A stretch of DNA of 64,000 nucleotides from Hortaea werneckii (GCA_037044905.1 JBAOKB010000022.1:1-64000); one strand, 5' to 3'. Shown: positions 1 through 11,794, counted from the stretch's first letter. A program made the numbers and translations. Notes: generated by a model from the letters alone, not told the origin.

Positions 1-6
1 CATCAT

Positions 7-2965
7 CTAAGAGAGAACCTTCTCCCTCAACATACCCAAGAACTGCGCGCCACTAACCCCCTGATCGGCGCGGTCCTCCACCAACAGCGTCTGGGCCCAC
101 AGTCGCAGACTCGGCTCGCCATCCTCCCGGATGAGGTACAGAGGCGGGACGACGATGCTGCCGCAGCCTTTGCCCTTGTGGTCGCGGGACTTCTCCACGA
201 CGGCGCGCACGCGCTCGTTCATGTCGTTGTCGATGACGGGGAGGCTGGTCTTGCCCTGCTTGAGCTGGTTCTTGTCCTCGGTGCCGAAGACATCGGCGAC
301 GAGGGCGGGGACGGCATCGCGGCCGAGCCAGAGGAATTGCGTCTGGCCGTCGTCAATGAGGTAGAGGCCGAAGGGGACGATGTTGGCAGACGTCAGGTTG
401 AGCGGGGATGGCATGACGATGGCGCCGGTTTCGGGATGGGGCAGGCCGGCGTCGTCCGGCATGTCGTGCAGGGAGTACATGCGCGGGTAGATGTACTGCA
501 TGAGGAGAGGGAGCGGGAGGGTCGAAAGCATGCAGAGGGCGGCGGAACGCAGGTCTGTCGGGATCTGAGCGGACTTTCGGAGGCCAAGCTGTTTACCTGG
601 TTAGCATATAAATTCGCAAAACATAAGAAGAAGTTATACTTACGTTCTTCATAAGACCCAAGAACAGCATAGGCATCGCTCTCATGTTGGCCGGGAACTG
701 CAGACCGCCACCTCCCATATTGCCACCACCGAGCTCCTTCTTGTACGTCTGCAGCAGCTCAACCATCTTGGCCTGCACCGCATCTCTCGCAGCGTCTAGG
801 CCAGAAGAAAGGGCCCGCTCTACAGCCTTGTGCGAGAAGTATGCCGTAATAGCCTGCTGATCTGCGCTCGCGTACACTTCTGCCAGGTTCTGGGTTGTTG
901 GAATAGACAGCGTCATGACGCGGATTCTACGCTCGCCATTGCAGGTGGTGTGAAGCACACCAACTTGCAAGCAAGCGAATGCCTTGGTGACAGACTCGTC
1001 GATCGCAATCTCGACGACATAGGCCTGGTCGCGAGGCATAGCCGGGAAAGCGCACAGATCGCTTGACCGGTTGAAGAAGTTGCCATAGAAGGCACTTGGT
1101 CGGAGGCCGGTCGTAGTACGGACACGGAGCACAGCTTCCAGGCCAATCTCGGCTGACAGATAATCACTGAATTCCGTGGCGAACTTGATAGCGTCTTCTG
1201 TTCGAGCGGCATTCCACGCCGGGTAGAAGTACGTTTGTCCACCTGTGTAACGTGGGAGATTGCTCAAGCTTGCGACGTCCTGGTACTGGGCGCTGAACAA
1301 GAACATGTCAATGCTGACCTGCGTCTTGCTGCATTCGACGGCAAAGCTCTTGTAAAAGCTATTCTGCGTCTGCAGCAGGGTGCTCTCCTTCGAGGTACCA
1401 AGCAGCTTCTTGTCTTCCCTTGGATCTAGCTTTCCATAGCCAACGTTTGGTAGACTGGCAGAAAGCACTGTCATCTTGCCACCGACATGGCTGATGAGCT
1501 TGTGACCCGCGCGCAAGGCACTGCCCATCGCTGAGCTGCCGTTCTGAGTGTTCGCGAACATGCTTTGCAGTTTGGTTAGGAAGTTCTCAATGTTGGCACG
1601 ACACTCGGTCAGGTTGACAAGCAAGTCTTCTGGTGTCGGCAGGAATGGCTCATCAAGGTCTGAGACAACGAGCATTCTGGGGTCGTTGTTTTCGCTACCA
1701 TCGCGGGGTATGCTGAAATAATGTAGCGAGCTGTCGACTGCCATGAAGCCAAGGCGCGTTCTTCGGTCTGCGTTAGGTATCCGATCCAAGCTTTCAAGTA
1801 TACAGCGAGCGGCTGTGGCAAGCAGGCCGCTGGTGACGCCGGCGAAGCTGACATCGAAAAGGAAGAGGTAGATCAGAGGCTGAGGTGCCCTTACCATGTA
1901 CTCCTGCGGTGCAACGAACTCGCTGACTGCGTAGTTCAATTCCGGCCTCTGCCATCTGTCAACCGACTGCTGCTTCGCAGCATCCCAGTCGAAAGCTTGC
2001 GGCACATCGTTTGTAAGGTTACACATGTTACACCGCCACCTGTGCGAGTGGTCTAGGAAGCTGGCAAATGGGTTTATGTATGTCCTGCACCTCCTGCAAC
2101 GTGCAATGACCTGGTCGTACTGAACTGGAACATCATCTTCGGCATCGTGAAGAGCAGCGTACGGCTGGATGATAAGAGCGAAAGGTAACCGCGACTTCTT
2201 GAGCAGGGAATTGGTCGTCGGCATGGCGTTGAGCGTCGAGCGCACATATTTAGGTGAGCAGTTGGCGTGAGGCGAAGGGGTGACGGAGGACTGTGATATT
2301 GTTAGTCAAGTCTGACTAGGGCAGAACCCGCCTTGACAAGAGCTTACGTTTGGAGGCAAAATAATAGGAGGTGGAGCCTGATCCAAGTCGCCAACGTGGA
2401 AAGGCTGTCCTTGCATGCTGACATCTACAGGCTGCAGAGGATTCAGACGCATCTGCATCTGCGGTTGCTGCGCTGCCTGAGGCTGTGGAGTACCACCCAT
2501 GCCCATTTGTGAGAACTGCTGCGTGACACCCTGTACGCCCTGCTGCAACATGTTTGGTGCGCCTTGAGGCTGATATGCTGGCTGGCCCGGCTCGTAGCCA
2601 GCCTGGGGTGCTCCATATGCTGGCTGCGCATATGGCGGCTGGGCTCCAGGAGCTTGCATTGCTGGGTCGCCGTACATCGGTTGCTGCGGCATCCCATACG
2701 CAGGCTGTTGAGCCGGGTATCCATAGCCTGCCGCGGCTGGTGCTGGCGAGCCTGCGTATGGTGCGCCGGCGGGTGGTGCTCCTCCCATTGCTGCATTTGC
2801 TCCCGCGCCAAACTCATACGCCTGTCCCGCATACGCGCGTTTCTTCTTACCGCCTGCAGCCGGAGCTGGGCCTGTTTGTTGTGGTTCGCCGTACGCGCCA
2901 TTCTGAGAATACTGTCCACCCTCTTCGGGGGCGCCGTCTTGGTAAGGAGGCTGCGGTGTGGCCAT
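7..2965 (-). CDS. SEC24: COPII coat subunit Sec24, complete, three exons
   Basis: Sec24 is the cargo-binding subunit of the inner COPII coat; with Sec23 it selects proteins leaving the ER. Exons read 2965..2348, 2290..644 and 588..7 (57- and 55-bp introns, both with CTAAC branch sites), giving about 948 residues, normal for the family. Residues 1-206 are a Pro/Gln/Gly/Ala-rich disordered tail. Then follows the conserved block around [14 protein letters not shown] (about 217-230), a C-x2-C...C-x2-C zinc finger at about C271, C274, C293 and C296, the trunk (vWA-like) domain beginning near [12 protein letters not shown], and the helical and gelsolin-like C-terminus. The junction [19 protein letters not shown] restores the family motif across intron 2. 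The start at 2965 is the only Met giving the usual N-terminal tail. Splice sites are read by eye. Confidence 0.95.
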
Positions 2966-4327
2966 CCTGATGTCAAACGAACCCTCGGAGCTTCGACAAC
3001 TGTCCTGTATGGTCTGTGTGTCCTGGAAGGTGCCAGTCGGAAGGAATGTGGGATGGGTTGCACGGGTGAGACAGTCCGGGCGAAGGACTTCGCTCCAGAA
3101 GTGCGATGGGTGGAAGGAGGAGTGGCGGTGGTGATGTAGCTAGCAGGTGTCCGGAGAGCTTCCAGAAGAAAGGTGGGTTGTGGGATTATCCAATGGCTTC
3201 AGGTGGGACGGTGGAATAAGCTTAATGCAGGCGGAACGCCGGAAGCATCACGGGAAGAGGCGCGAGGATGGAAATGGAAGGTACGGAGTTGAGATGCGAG
3301 CGACTGGACTCGTTGCACGGCGCACAACAAAGCGGTGCAGAGGATGAAAGATTGACTGAACGTCGACCGTTGCTCCCCGTCTCCTGCTCCTCCAGACGGC
3401 CTATGGTGGAGCTGCAGCCAAGTGTACCTTTTCGGGGCCCGCTCGCCGACCACGTCTCTTTGTGCCTGAGGCATTCAGCCAGCTGCTCCCGCCGGCACAT
3501 CCAATGCACCCACCTTCCCACCTTACCTAGGAGGTAGGCAACATTCATGCGGAACCTCCAACCCGATTGGATCTCAGCTTGGAAAACCACACGTGATTAA
3601 TCAGTTCCGGAGCAAGAAAGACAGAAAGCATATTGTAACCCAAACGTGGAAATCATTTGCACGTTCGTCAAAGACAACGGCTCCAGGCCGCGCATCATTT
3701 CATTTGCCTCAGAAAATCTATGTAAAACGTCCACGACGTCTTTCCAACCCATCGCCCTGAAACGCCCGATTCCTGAGCGCCCGTCAATCCCGAATAATCT
3801 ATTTCCAAAGTTCATCATGTATTGTGGGTATCTTCAGTGGACCATAGGACGAAACATACTCTTCCGTCTCCTCCCGCCTGCTCTCCGGCATGGGACTGGT
3901 CTTAATATCCTTCTTGCGAGGGTCTCCTGAGGAAGGGCTTTCACTGTTTCGTCGTTCCCCCGGCCGTGCTAGATAGATGTTGTGTGGTACACGACTGCTC
4001 ATGCGACGCTTCTGCGTCTTTCGACGTGCGCTGCTAAGCCGGCGAGTCCCTGGAAAATCTCCGCCAGACAATTCTCTAGTGCCATGCGTGCCGTCTGCTA
4101 TTCTGACGTGTGTGCTCATACCTCATTCCCGTCGCCTTCAACTTTCATATCTTCCGACCAGCACCGGCAGAGAGTAAGTGACTTGAAATGGAGCTCGAGC
4201 CCTTACCAGCAGCTTCCACTGGAAGAGAAAGGTCGGATGTTCGATTCAGGCCCATTTGAAGGATGAATGGTCGTGACTGCCCTTTCTATTCTTATATGAG
4301 GCTCTGCCTTTCATACGAGCACCCATC
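2966..4327. other. Intergenic, SEC24 promoter and permease 3' flank
   Basis: No convincing gene. The two flanking genes are tandem on the minus strand. An E-box CACGTG lies at 3590-3595 and an inverted CCAAT (ATTGG) at about 3566-3570, roughly 600 bp upstream of SEC24. Open frames here are short, compositionally odd and lack recognisable domains. Confidence 0.6.
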
Positions 4328-6049
4328 TCACGCAATGGTATCCGGATCGGCAGTATCAACAAGGTCCATGATATCCTGCGTCCTTGGGCCGGTGTACTTC
4401 TTCCTAGCGCCCGCCCACCACCACGAGAGCGAAAACAAGCCCACAAAGCCTGCCACAACGATGGCGTAGTTCATATTCGTTGGAGTGACCGGGTTCGAGG
4501 TAGGACAGAAAAGGACCACGCTGATGAAGACGACCCAGCTGATGGCAAGGAAATTGAGCGGCTTGCTCCATCTGCCCAGCGAGAAGGGCCCTTCGATGAA
4601 GCGGACCTTGCCGGCGTAGATCTGGTGCGCGAGGAGCACAGCAATGTAGCTCAGATCCAAGCACGGCGCGCACAGGTTGAAGATGGCTATGATAGTCTGC
4701 GACGAGCCGATGCCGATGAGGTTCAGGCAGCCGCAGAAGAGAGCGACGAACCAGACAGCATTCACCGGCGTGCCCGTGACGTTGTTGATCTTGCTCCAGA
4801 TGTTAGAAAGTGGCAGGGCTTCATCGCGCGCAAACGCAAAAGTCATGCGGGCATTCGCTAGAAGAGCCGAAGCTCCGGTGAAGAATTGGACCAGGATGAC
4901 GAAGAAGAGCATGGCCGTCCCTCCCGCCTGACCTCCAGCATTGAGGAAAATCTGTGCAACGGGAAATCCGGTCGGCGAATTGACAATGTCCTCCATGTAG
5001 TTCGGCGTTAGGCAGAAAGTGAAGGTAATGTTGAGCAGCCAACCGAGAATGCCAGAGACGACGACCGCCGTTCTGATCGCGATCGGGCCACGGATGGCTG
5101 CGTCGTGAGTCTCTTCAGACATGTGCGTCGTAGCGTCGTAGTCAGTCATCACCCATGCAACGTTCAAGAAGCCCAGCAAGAACGAGAATCCCTTATTTCC
5201 CCAGCCTGAATGGTCTTCAATCTGGGTAAAGACAAACTTCGCGCTTCGTTTGTCTGGTGTCAAGACCAGTAACGCGATGCAAATGGCGATAGTAGCGAGG
5301 ACGTTGATCGGAGCGAACCATAGAATGATGCGATGCAACGCTCTCGTCGTCAATGAGCATGTCGTGCCGAAAACACAGAGCGTCAAAAGAGCCACCATGA
5401 CAGTCTGTGCGGCGGTAGGCGAATAGTTGTACTCGCCATTCGTGATACCCGAGTTCATGCTCGCGCCAGCCAGGATCATCTGCCCGATAGTGTATGCCAA
5501 CGATGCGACACCACACGCTTGGCCTAGGAAGTTACACCATCCGATGACCCACGCCCAGAGCGCTACGTGGTTTTCCGGTACCACGTGCTTCGTGACAAAG
5601 TACATGCCGCCTGCGGTAGGATATGCCGAGACCAGCTCGGCAACGCAGCTTGCTATGACAAAAGCCATGACAGAGCCTATGAACCAGGCCCATACCGCTG
5701 TTGCTGGACCACCGACGCTGATGGGTGTACCGTAGGTCGCTGGCTGTGATCCCAGAACACCGAGAATGGATATAGCGTAGGATACTGTCGACCATTTCGT
5801 AAACTCGCGGCGCAGCTCCTGAAGCGTAGCACCATTAGTCAATGCGTCCTATCGAAAGTGCGATTGCAGGCGGAGACAAACCTGCTTGTAGCCGATACGT
5901 GCTAACAACCTCTCGTCGTCATTCTGTATTGTTGCCATAGCTGGACGTGTCGTAGGTCCGCCTGGGTGCTTCGCCTCGTACTGCGGCGGTGGTTGCTGAG
6001 GTTGGGATTGGATATCAAGTTTCTCTTTAGAACGACCTGCGTCCATCAT
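4328..6049 (-). CDS. APC-superfamily amino acid/GABA/choline-type permease
   Basis: Plasma-membrane (or vacuolar) amine/amino-acid transporter of the fungal amino acid-choline transporter group that includes yeast Uga4 and Hnm1; the substrate cannot be told from sequence. Exon 1 is 6049..5882 (56 residues, hydrophilic, Pro/Gln-rich cytosolic tail) and exon 2 is 5818..4328; the 63-bp intron has donor GTTTGT and a GACTAAT branch. The product is about 552 residues with about a dozen hydrophobic segments. Family motifs include ELVSAYPTAGGMYFVTKHV near TM2-3 and the MSEETHDAA loop. The start is the first of two adjacent ATGs. It lies downstream of allantoinase on the same strand, so a link to nitrogen scavenging is possible but unproven. 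Confidence 0.85.
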
Positions 6050-7861
6050 GTCGGTTACCTTGCGCTAGAACGCTGAAAGAATCGTAGAAGAAGCAAGTAA
6101 AGCAAGAAAGCAGTTGTGAGTATTAACAGCGGCTCAGATACAGTAGTGGTGGAAGTGACAACATCTTGGATAACAGCATGGGGAACATGTGCGCAGCACG
6201 AAGGCAAATGAGCGGTGATGATGAAGAGCAGGCACCATGCGACGTTCATCTTTGTCCCGTCCCAAGCGAGGGCCAACATGGCCTGAATCATCCGCATCTC
6301 ATCGCGAATCGGCAGCACATTGGTCCAAGGACCATCAATGTGGGTAGGGCCAGGCGATCCATGAGCACGGTGAGCAATACGCAGCGAGGGCCATGAGTAG
6401 TACCGAATCAACGGGTGTCTCTCATTGATCCAAGCTCTAGCCCTGCCGCAAGGGTGTTCCAACTTCCCAAACGTCTCCCGCCGGCGGCTTCGGAAAGGGA
6501 AACCCTCTCCCCCCTTCTGTGTGCTGAAGATTACGGGTATCCCTACCAGTACCCAGCCCGGAAGCCGATTGTGAAAGGTGCATGCTGGGAGACTTACCGG
6601 AAAGCCGTAGCCGACGTGACTGGTCCAGGCATTACGAGCGAGCTCCAAGATTGAGGGGCGGTCGGGGCCTGCTATTGCATGAAAATTGAGTGGTTCCTTC
6701 CAAACGTCACGAGCATGCCTCGGAAGGCTCCTCCTGGGCAATGTAGGATCTTGACGATGATCCCTCGTAATGAATAGGAACAACAGCCGTTGTGACCGTA
6801 CGTATCAACAGGGAGTCTGGCACACGTCGCTGAAATTCTGTTCGACTTTGACTTTTCTCGGAGCCTCTGGCAGTCTCATCACTCGAAGTGCATCTCGAGA
6901 CTTTTTGCGGAGTACGTTACAAGACTAAATGCCGTGCCGCTTGCGCACGGTGAGGTCAAAGGACAACGGACGGGGAGGTCGTCGATGCGCCGCCGCATGT
7001 TGCTGCGCGGAGATTAGCAAAGGGGTTGGCTGAGTGGAGGGCTCGTCTGTCCGGGGTGAGAGTTCTTGGTCCGTTCGCTAAGGCTGAAACGGTGGTGCTG
7101 CCGACCTGTCATGCACGGCGCTAGAACAACCTGATGCACGTCTGGAAAAAGGGCTCTGACGACTTCATGACAGGATGCGACAGAAGTGTGGACAGCAAAC
7201 GTTTTGTTGGTGAAGACATTGGACACGGGTTCCTGGTGGTACGCCGCATCTAGAATCCACGTGGGTACGCAGTCGGTACAACTCCATCAACATGAACCAG
7301 ATATCCAAACGGTTACATCAATCCAGATAGGAGGTATGCGATAGCCGCACTTCAAGCGCGTACGCGGCTAGCCACCTTTGCCACCATCAAGCGCCGATGC
7401 CGGCTAAAGGATGAACTGGTACGAGGTGAAGGCATGGCATCCCCAAAGCGGTGAGCATTGGCTATCTAGCGGTGAGTGCGTTGGCCTTAACAACCACCGT
7501 ATCAGCAACACAACCAGCAGGAAGAAGATAGTCATATTAATTGAGTGTGTGGGCCGCCATTGGTGCAGAAAGTAGTAGCGTTACCAAGCAAGTGCCGACG
7601 CCAATACATGTACTTTGGCGAGTATAGTAGCAGGTATAAGCCCGCAGCTTTGAACGCGAGATAATGCATGCAGGAAGCCGACCGACATGCATGCCTGCAG
7701 ATGTCAGGCAGATGCTCCCGGCTAATACCTTAGTGCAGTCCTGCTGCAAACGCTCATGTATCTGCACAATCAGCAATAGTGACAGCGGGGCTGACATGTG
7801 AAATCATATGAGACACTGCGCTGGATCCAGGTTCAACATATTGACCCATCGGTAGGATTGC
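6050..7861. other. 1.8-kb intergenic, permease upstream region
   Basis: No supported gene. It is the promoter region of the minus-strand permease and the 3' flank of allantoinase. GATA-factor-type hexamers (HGATAR) occur at 7325-7330 (AGATAG) and 7659-7664 (AGATAA). A 242-codon open frame at 6055-6783 stops five bases before the permease ATG; I regard it as chance, or at most a leader ORF. Confidence 0.5.
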
Positions 7862-9454
7862 CTATGCTACCTTCTTCACTCTCGGCTCGAGTAGGAGCTC
7901 ACCGACCGGTGTAGCTTTCTCGCCGAATCCCTCGCCTCTCGCATGGACCTTTCTTCCCCTCAACCAAGTCTCCGTCACCGCACCTTTCATGAGTTTACCC
8001 TGGTAGGGCGAGCATTTGTTCCGGAACAGCATGCTATCCCTCTGCACCTCGAACTCCAGCGTATCATCGAACACGGCTACATCGCCATCCATACCGACCT
8101 TCAGCCCGCCTTTTCTGTCCTCTAAACCAACCTGACCAGCAGTGTTCTGACAGCACCAAGTGACAATGTTAAGCAGGGTATCGTTGACAGATAGATTGCG
8201 ACGCATAGCCTCAGTCCAGAGAATACTGATTCCCAGCCCGACTGACGACACACCGCCCCAAGCAGAGAAGAAGTCGCCTTTCCCTTTGTCCGAGCTATAG
8301 CCTGCCGCTAGCCCTCCTTCAGCACCGGGAACATGCGAAGGCAGCATCTTCAGATTCGGCGTGCAAGGCGAATGATCACTCACTACGGTCTTGATCACGC
8401 TCTCAGCATCACCATTCAACATCTCTTCCCACAGACCATCTTGATTGCTCTGGCCGCGGACAGGCGGACAGCACTTATGCCTAGTATCCCCGTCCTGGAT
8501 CTGCTCCGCCGCTAGACTGAGGTAGTGAAAGCAAGTCTCCGCCGTGATATTGACGCCTTCAGCCCTCGCCTTCCTAAGCATAGGGATCGCCTCAATGGCG
8601 GAAAGATGCACAATATGCAACGGTAACTTCGGCGCTAGATGCGCAAGACTGAGAATCTCCAGGATCGCATACGTCTCGAAGCTGGCCGGTCTGGAGTCGA
8701 GGAAGGTCTGGTACTTATCCAAAGGCCCGGTCGGCTCGAGAGGCGGCTGGGACCACTGTACGTCGTCGCCCACGCTTTTCGTGACTGGCGGGATCATCTC
8801 AGCATGGAACATGACCGTGGTCTCTTCCTCTGCCAACTCTTCGAAAGCCGCTGTGATGTCCGTCGAGCTCACAGCAGGGAACTCTTCCACCCCGCTATCG
8901 ATCAGGAATCCCTTAAACCCTCTCACGCCCTCCTTCACCAACCCCTTCAGATCCTTTGTATTGCCCGGTATGAGTCCACCGTAGAACCCAACATCCACCC
9001 AACACTGCCCCTGTGCTGCCCGTGTCTTCTCGTGAAGGTTACTCACGGTAGTCGTCGGCGGGATCGCATTCAATGGCATATCCACAACCGTCGTGACGCC
9101 GCCGAACGCCGCTGCTCTTGTGCCATGCCAGAAGCCTTCCCATTCTGTCCGGCCCGGCTCGTTGAGGTGGACATGCGCATCCACGAGTCCTGGGAGCAGG
9201 ACATGAGGCGTGTGGTCTTTGTAAGGGGTACCGGATGGGAAAGACGTGGGCGGCAGAACGGAAGGATGGACCTGCGTGATCTTGCCCGTCACGGTGGAGA
9301 TTACAATCGTAGCAGGCGTGATCTGTTGGTCTATGACGGCGCGGGATGAGGCCAGGACTGTAATGTCTGCGCCGCTCGGGTTCGAAGGTGTAGGTGTAGT
9401 TGAGCCATTGACCTCGTGCGGTGTTGTGGTGCCGGTAATGTAAGGCGGGGCCAT
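7862..9454 (-). CDS. DAL1: Allantoinase
   Basis: Hydrolyses allantoin to allantoate in purine catabolism; cyclic amidohydrolase superfamily with a binuclear metal centre. It is a single exon of 530 residues, slightly longer than typical (about 460-500) because of a Thr/Pro-rich N-terminus. Metal-ligand positions are all visible: HxH at H94/H96 in VDAHVHLNEPGRTEW, the carbamylated-type lysine at about K181 (GFKGFLIDSG), H217 (FHAEM), H283 (HIVHLSA) and D360 (SDHSPC). An intact active site argues for a working enzyme. Two GATA-type sites lie upstream, consistent with nitrogen-catabolite control. Confidence 0.95.
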   Translation of the reverse strand: MAPPYITGTTTPHEVNGSTTPTPSNPSGADITVLASSRAVIDQQITPATIVISTVTGKITQVHPSVLPPTSFPSGTPYKDHTPHVLLPGLVDAHVHLNEPGRTEWEGFWHGTRAAAFGGVTTVVDMPLNAIPPTTTVSNLHEKTRAAQGQCWVDVGFYGGLIPGNTKDLKGLVKEGVRGFKGFLIDSGVEEFPAVSSTDITAAFEELAEEETTVMFHAEMIPPVTKSVGDDVQWSQPPLEPTGPLDKYQTFLDSRPASFETYAILEILSLAHLAPKLPLHIVHLSAIEAIPMLRKARAEGVNITAETCFHYLSLAAEQIQDGDTRHKCCPPVRGQSNQDGLWEEMLNGDAESVIKTVVSDHSPCTPNLKMLPSHVPGAEGGLAAGYSSDKGKGDFFSAWGGVSSVGLGISILWTEAMRRNLSVNDTLLNIVTWCCQNTAGQVGLEDRKGGLKVGMDGDVAVFDDTLEFEVQRDSMLFRNKCSPYQGKLMKGAVTETWLRGRKVHARGEGFGEKATPVGELLLEPRVKKVA

Positions 9455-9686
9455 TGTGTGCGTGCTCTATGCTCTAGCCGGCTTGCTCATACAAAGCCTG
9501 TACTCTAATATGTCAGGAGGGCGATCTATTGGTACTCCTCCCGAGTCGCGTCGCGGTCTGTATATGTAAGTGATGTGCTGTCAGTGGACTTCAGAAGAAT
9601 AGGTGCTCTTTCTAATATATGACAGTAGTCTAAGACGAAGTAGCGAATGTTGCTTTTGTGTAGGGAGCTGTAGAATGAGTAATTGG

Positions 9687-9692
9687 AGATAA
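9687..9692 (+). promoter_or_regulatory. GATA-factor site (AGATAA)
   Basis: AGATAAG context, about 233 bp upstream of the allantoinase start. It matches the HGATAR consensus of AreA/Nit2-type nitrogen regulators. Presence is seen; binding is inferred. Confidence 0.4.
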
Positions 9693-9897
9693 GAGAGCAA
9701 AAGCAATAGTAGCACCGTACACCTCCCTGTTAACCTTTGAACCTACCTCCATTCCTTCTCCACGCGGTCGGGGTAAGCAATGGAGCTGCCATTGGGACAG
9801 CGTTGCATTTGTCGGACTTGGCCGACGAGCGGTATGCCTCGCCTGTCTCTAGGAGAGATGCTAGAGGAGGTGTTACTCGATCAAAATGCTGAGGACG

Positions 9898-9904
9898 CTT
9901 ATCA
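9898..9904 (-). promoter_or_regulatory. GATA-factor site (TGATAAG on minus strand)
   Basis: CTTATCA on the plus strand reads TGATAAG in the allantoinase orientation, about 445 bp upstream of its ATG. This is a strong form of the nitrogen GATA-factor motif. Confidence 0.45.
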
Positions 9905-10330
9905 GTGGCCAGTCTTCCAGCCGGCTTTGGACGATAGCGGGGGGAGGTGGGCGTTAAACTTCTTGCCAGCGGGCCAGGGAGCCGAGGCCGGAGTGGGACG
10001 TCATGGCTTGCTTAATCAAAACAACGATGCGGACAACTTAACTTGGAAGTCTTTAGATCTTGATACCTTAAATTTACTTTTGACTATGAGCCATTCTATG
10101 TCTTGATACAGTCGCAATATTAAGGTACAACATGTGCAAACGCCGGAAAGCAACAAGCGCAGGGGTATCTAGCTGTAAACGATGCATCTAACAATTGCCG
10201 GCGCGACTATGCATCATGTCATAGCAATTCACCAGCAAAGCATATCGTTTGTCAAGGGCAACAACATCTATCGCTCGTGAAAGCTCCGACTCCGCTCCTG
10301 ACAGCAGCATCACCATTACCTCCCCTCTTT

Positions 10331-11353
10331 CTACCTCTTAAGCATTCTCCCCATAACGCCATCCGGCAACTCGCCCTTCAGCATCGTTCTGCTTGTGTAG
10401 AAGCTCGCCTTGATTCTGTACGGGTTGTCGGACTTGAAATCCATATATGTCCAAGCGTCAGCCTTGTAGAAGATCCCACGTTGATCGCGCGGTCCGCATA
10501 GCCCTAAATCGGCCAGCTCATGAACCACACGGCGAACGTCTTTGATGTCGGTAAAGTCAAAGGTATATACGCATATGACCCTCTCGGGCTTCGTGCTGGA
10601 TGGGTCATGTGTTGCTACCTTCGTAGTCGGTCCCAGCTTGCCCGCAGCAGTAGCCTCAGCCACCAGCCTCCATGTTCGTGGAAGGTCATCTGGAGAAGGG
10701 AATAGCATCCACTTCCCATACGTAGTTCCGGTTTCCACTGCGAGATTGACAAGATCGTCCTCAAGCTGTTCTCTGTGAGGCCTCAGCTTCTTAGTGATAG
10801 TTGCTTGGGCCTTGTCTTGCATTGTCGACTTCATTTTGGCCTCTTCCGCTTTGAAAGCTCCCAGTAGCGCATTAGCACGTCCTGTAAATGAAGTCAGATC
10901 GTTCTTCTTTTGGAACTCGCGTTCCTTTTGCGCGCGTCCAGGGTCGCGAACCCAGAGCCAGGGACCTATGCGATTTGTACGTGGATCTTCGACTGGCAGA
11001 CGACGTAGAAAATTAACGATGTCCTCAGCTTCTGATTGCCAGACCGCTGGATCTTTGTGAGAATGTGAACCAGACGAATGATCTGCATCAGAACCATTGC
11101 GGGCTGACTCGTCACTGGCAGAGTCCAATTTCACCCCATCTCGATCGCTTTTTCTCTTTACAGAAGTTTGAGAGCTTGGATCCAGACAATCTGACGCTTT
11201 TTGCGCTGAAGTCGTTCGAGATGATTGCGAAGGCGGATCATGGTTTCCGGCGGCCTTTATCTCACACTCAGGCTTGACTGTCTCGGCTTTGAGTTGGGCA
11301 AACGAGTTTAGACTCTCAAAGGCAGCGGCTTTTCCACATCTTTTTCTGAGCAT
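10331..11353 (-). CDS. BLES03/DUF1917-type protein (eIF4E-like fold)
   Basis: A 340-residue single-exon protein. Residues 1-100 are a charged, Ser-rich disordered region. The rest matches the BLES03 (C11orf68)/DUF1917 family, whose animal member has an eIF4E-like fold; its cellular role is not established. Recognisable family segments are GTTYGKWMLFPSPDDLPRTW (about 207-226), the KLGPTTKVAT strand and VICVYTFDFTDIKDVRRVV, followed by FYKADAWTYM. A helical stretch with many Lys/Glu (about 140-200) precedes the domain. Family assignment is by motif recall; any tie to mRNA-cap binding or translation is inference. It is divergent from PRI1 across 441 bp. Confidence 0.7.
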   Translation of the reverse strand: MLRKRCGKAAAFESLNSFAQLKAETVKPECEIKAAGNHDPPSQSSRTTSAQKASDCLDPSSQTSVKRKSDRDGVKLDSASDESARNGSDADHSSGSHSHKDPAVWQSEAEDIVNFLRRLPVEDPRTNRIGPWLWVRDPGRAQKEREFQKKNDLTSFTGRANALLGAFKAEEAKMKSTMQDKAQATITKKLRPHREQLEDDLVNLAVETGTTYGKWMLFPSPDDLPRTWRLVAEATAAGKLGPTTKVATHDPSSTKPERVICVYTFDFTDIKDVRRVVHELADLGLCGPRDQRGIFYKADAWTYMDFKSDNPYRIKASFYTSRTMLKGELPDGVMGRMLKR

Positions 11354-11794
11354 TGACCGGACTCTCGAGCTGCCTGTACGTTGAATCAGGCCCGTCTCAT
11401 CTTTGCAGGATGAGCACGAGACCTACCATGAAAGTCAGATTCGTCCGAGATCCAGCCAGCACCATCAACGAATTCTCTTTCAGATGCCATGGAATGATTG
11501 AGTCTACGGGTCGGCACAACTGTATTCCATCTGTCACGCCGGACTGTAACGATGGTTCTGGTCGAAAAGAGAAGAGATACATCAGCTGTGGAGATGGTGT
11601 CGATCAAGTCGGTGTGGCCAATGCGTTCTCTAGCGCGATAGTGTGCATTAGCGGGATCGCGCTCAGTCGCGTCCCTCGCGTACAGTACTTTCCACTCCAA
11701 GCTACGCCAACTGAGTTCGAAGAGCATACTGCACGCAAAGGCAGATCTGGGACGCCAAATACCAGCCGCCAGACATACCACCGTATACCCCAAG
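11354..11794. promoter_or_regulatory. Divergent promoter BLES03-like / PRI1
   Basis: 441-bp head-to-head spacer. It contains two TCGCGT hexamers, described separately. Open frames crossing it on both strands have no family signature. Confidence 0.55.
11667..11681 (+). promoter_or_regulatory. Two MluI-cell-cycle-box-like hexamers
   Basis: TCGCGT at 11667-11672 and again at 11676-11681, nine bases apart, about 115-130 bp upstream of PRI1. They resemble the core bound by MBF (Mbp1/Swi6-type) factors that drive G1/S genes. The sites are seen; function is inferred. Confidence 0.45.

Larger units (their letters stand above)
9455..10330. other. Allantoinase promoter region
   Basis: Spacer between two minus-strand genes. 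It holds GATA-type sites (listed separately). A 108-codon plus-strand open frame at 9780-10106 has no recognisable motif and I do not call it a gene. Confidence 0.5.

Noticed and set aside
4236..4250. tRNA B-box-like GTTCGATTC
   Set aside because: No matching A box or cloverleaf in the surrounding 90 bp.
6055..6783. 242-codon minus-strand open frame ending five bases before the permease ATG
   Set aside because: No domain; composition is like the surrounding spacer; most likely chance, at most a leader ORF.
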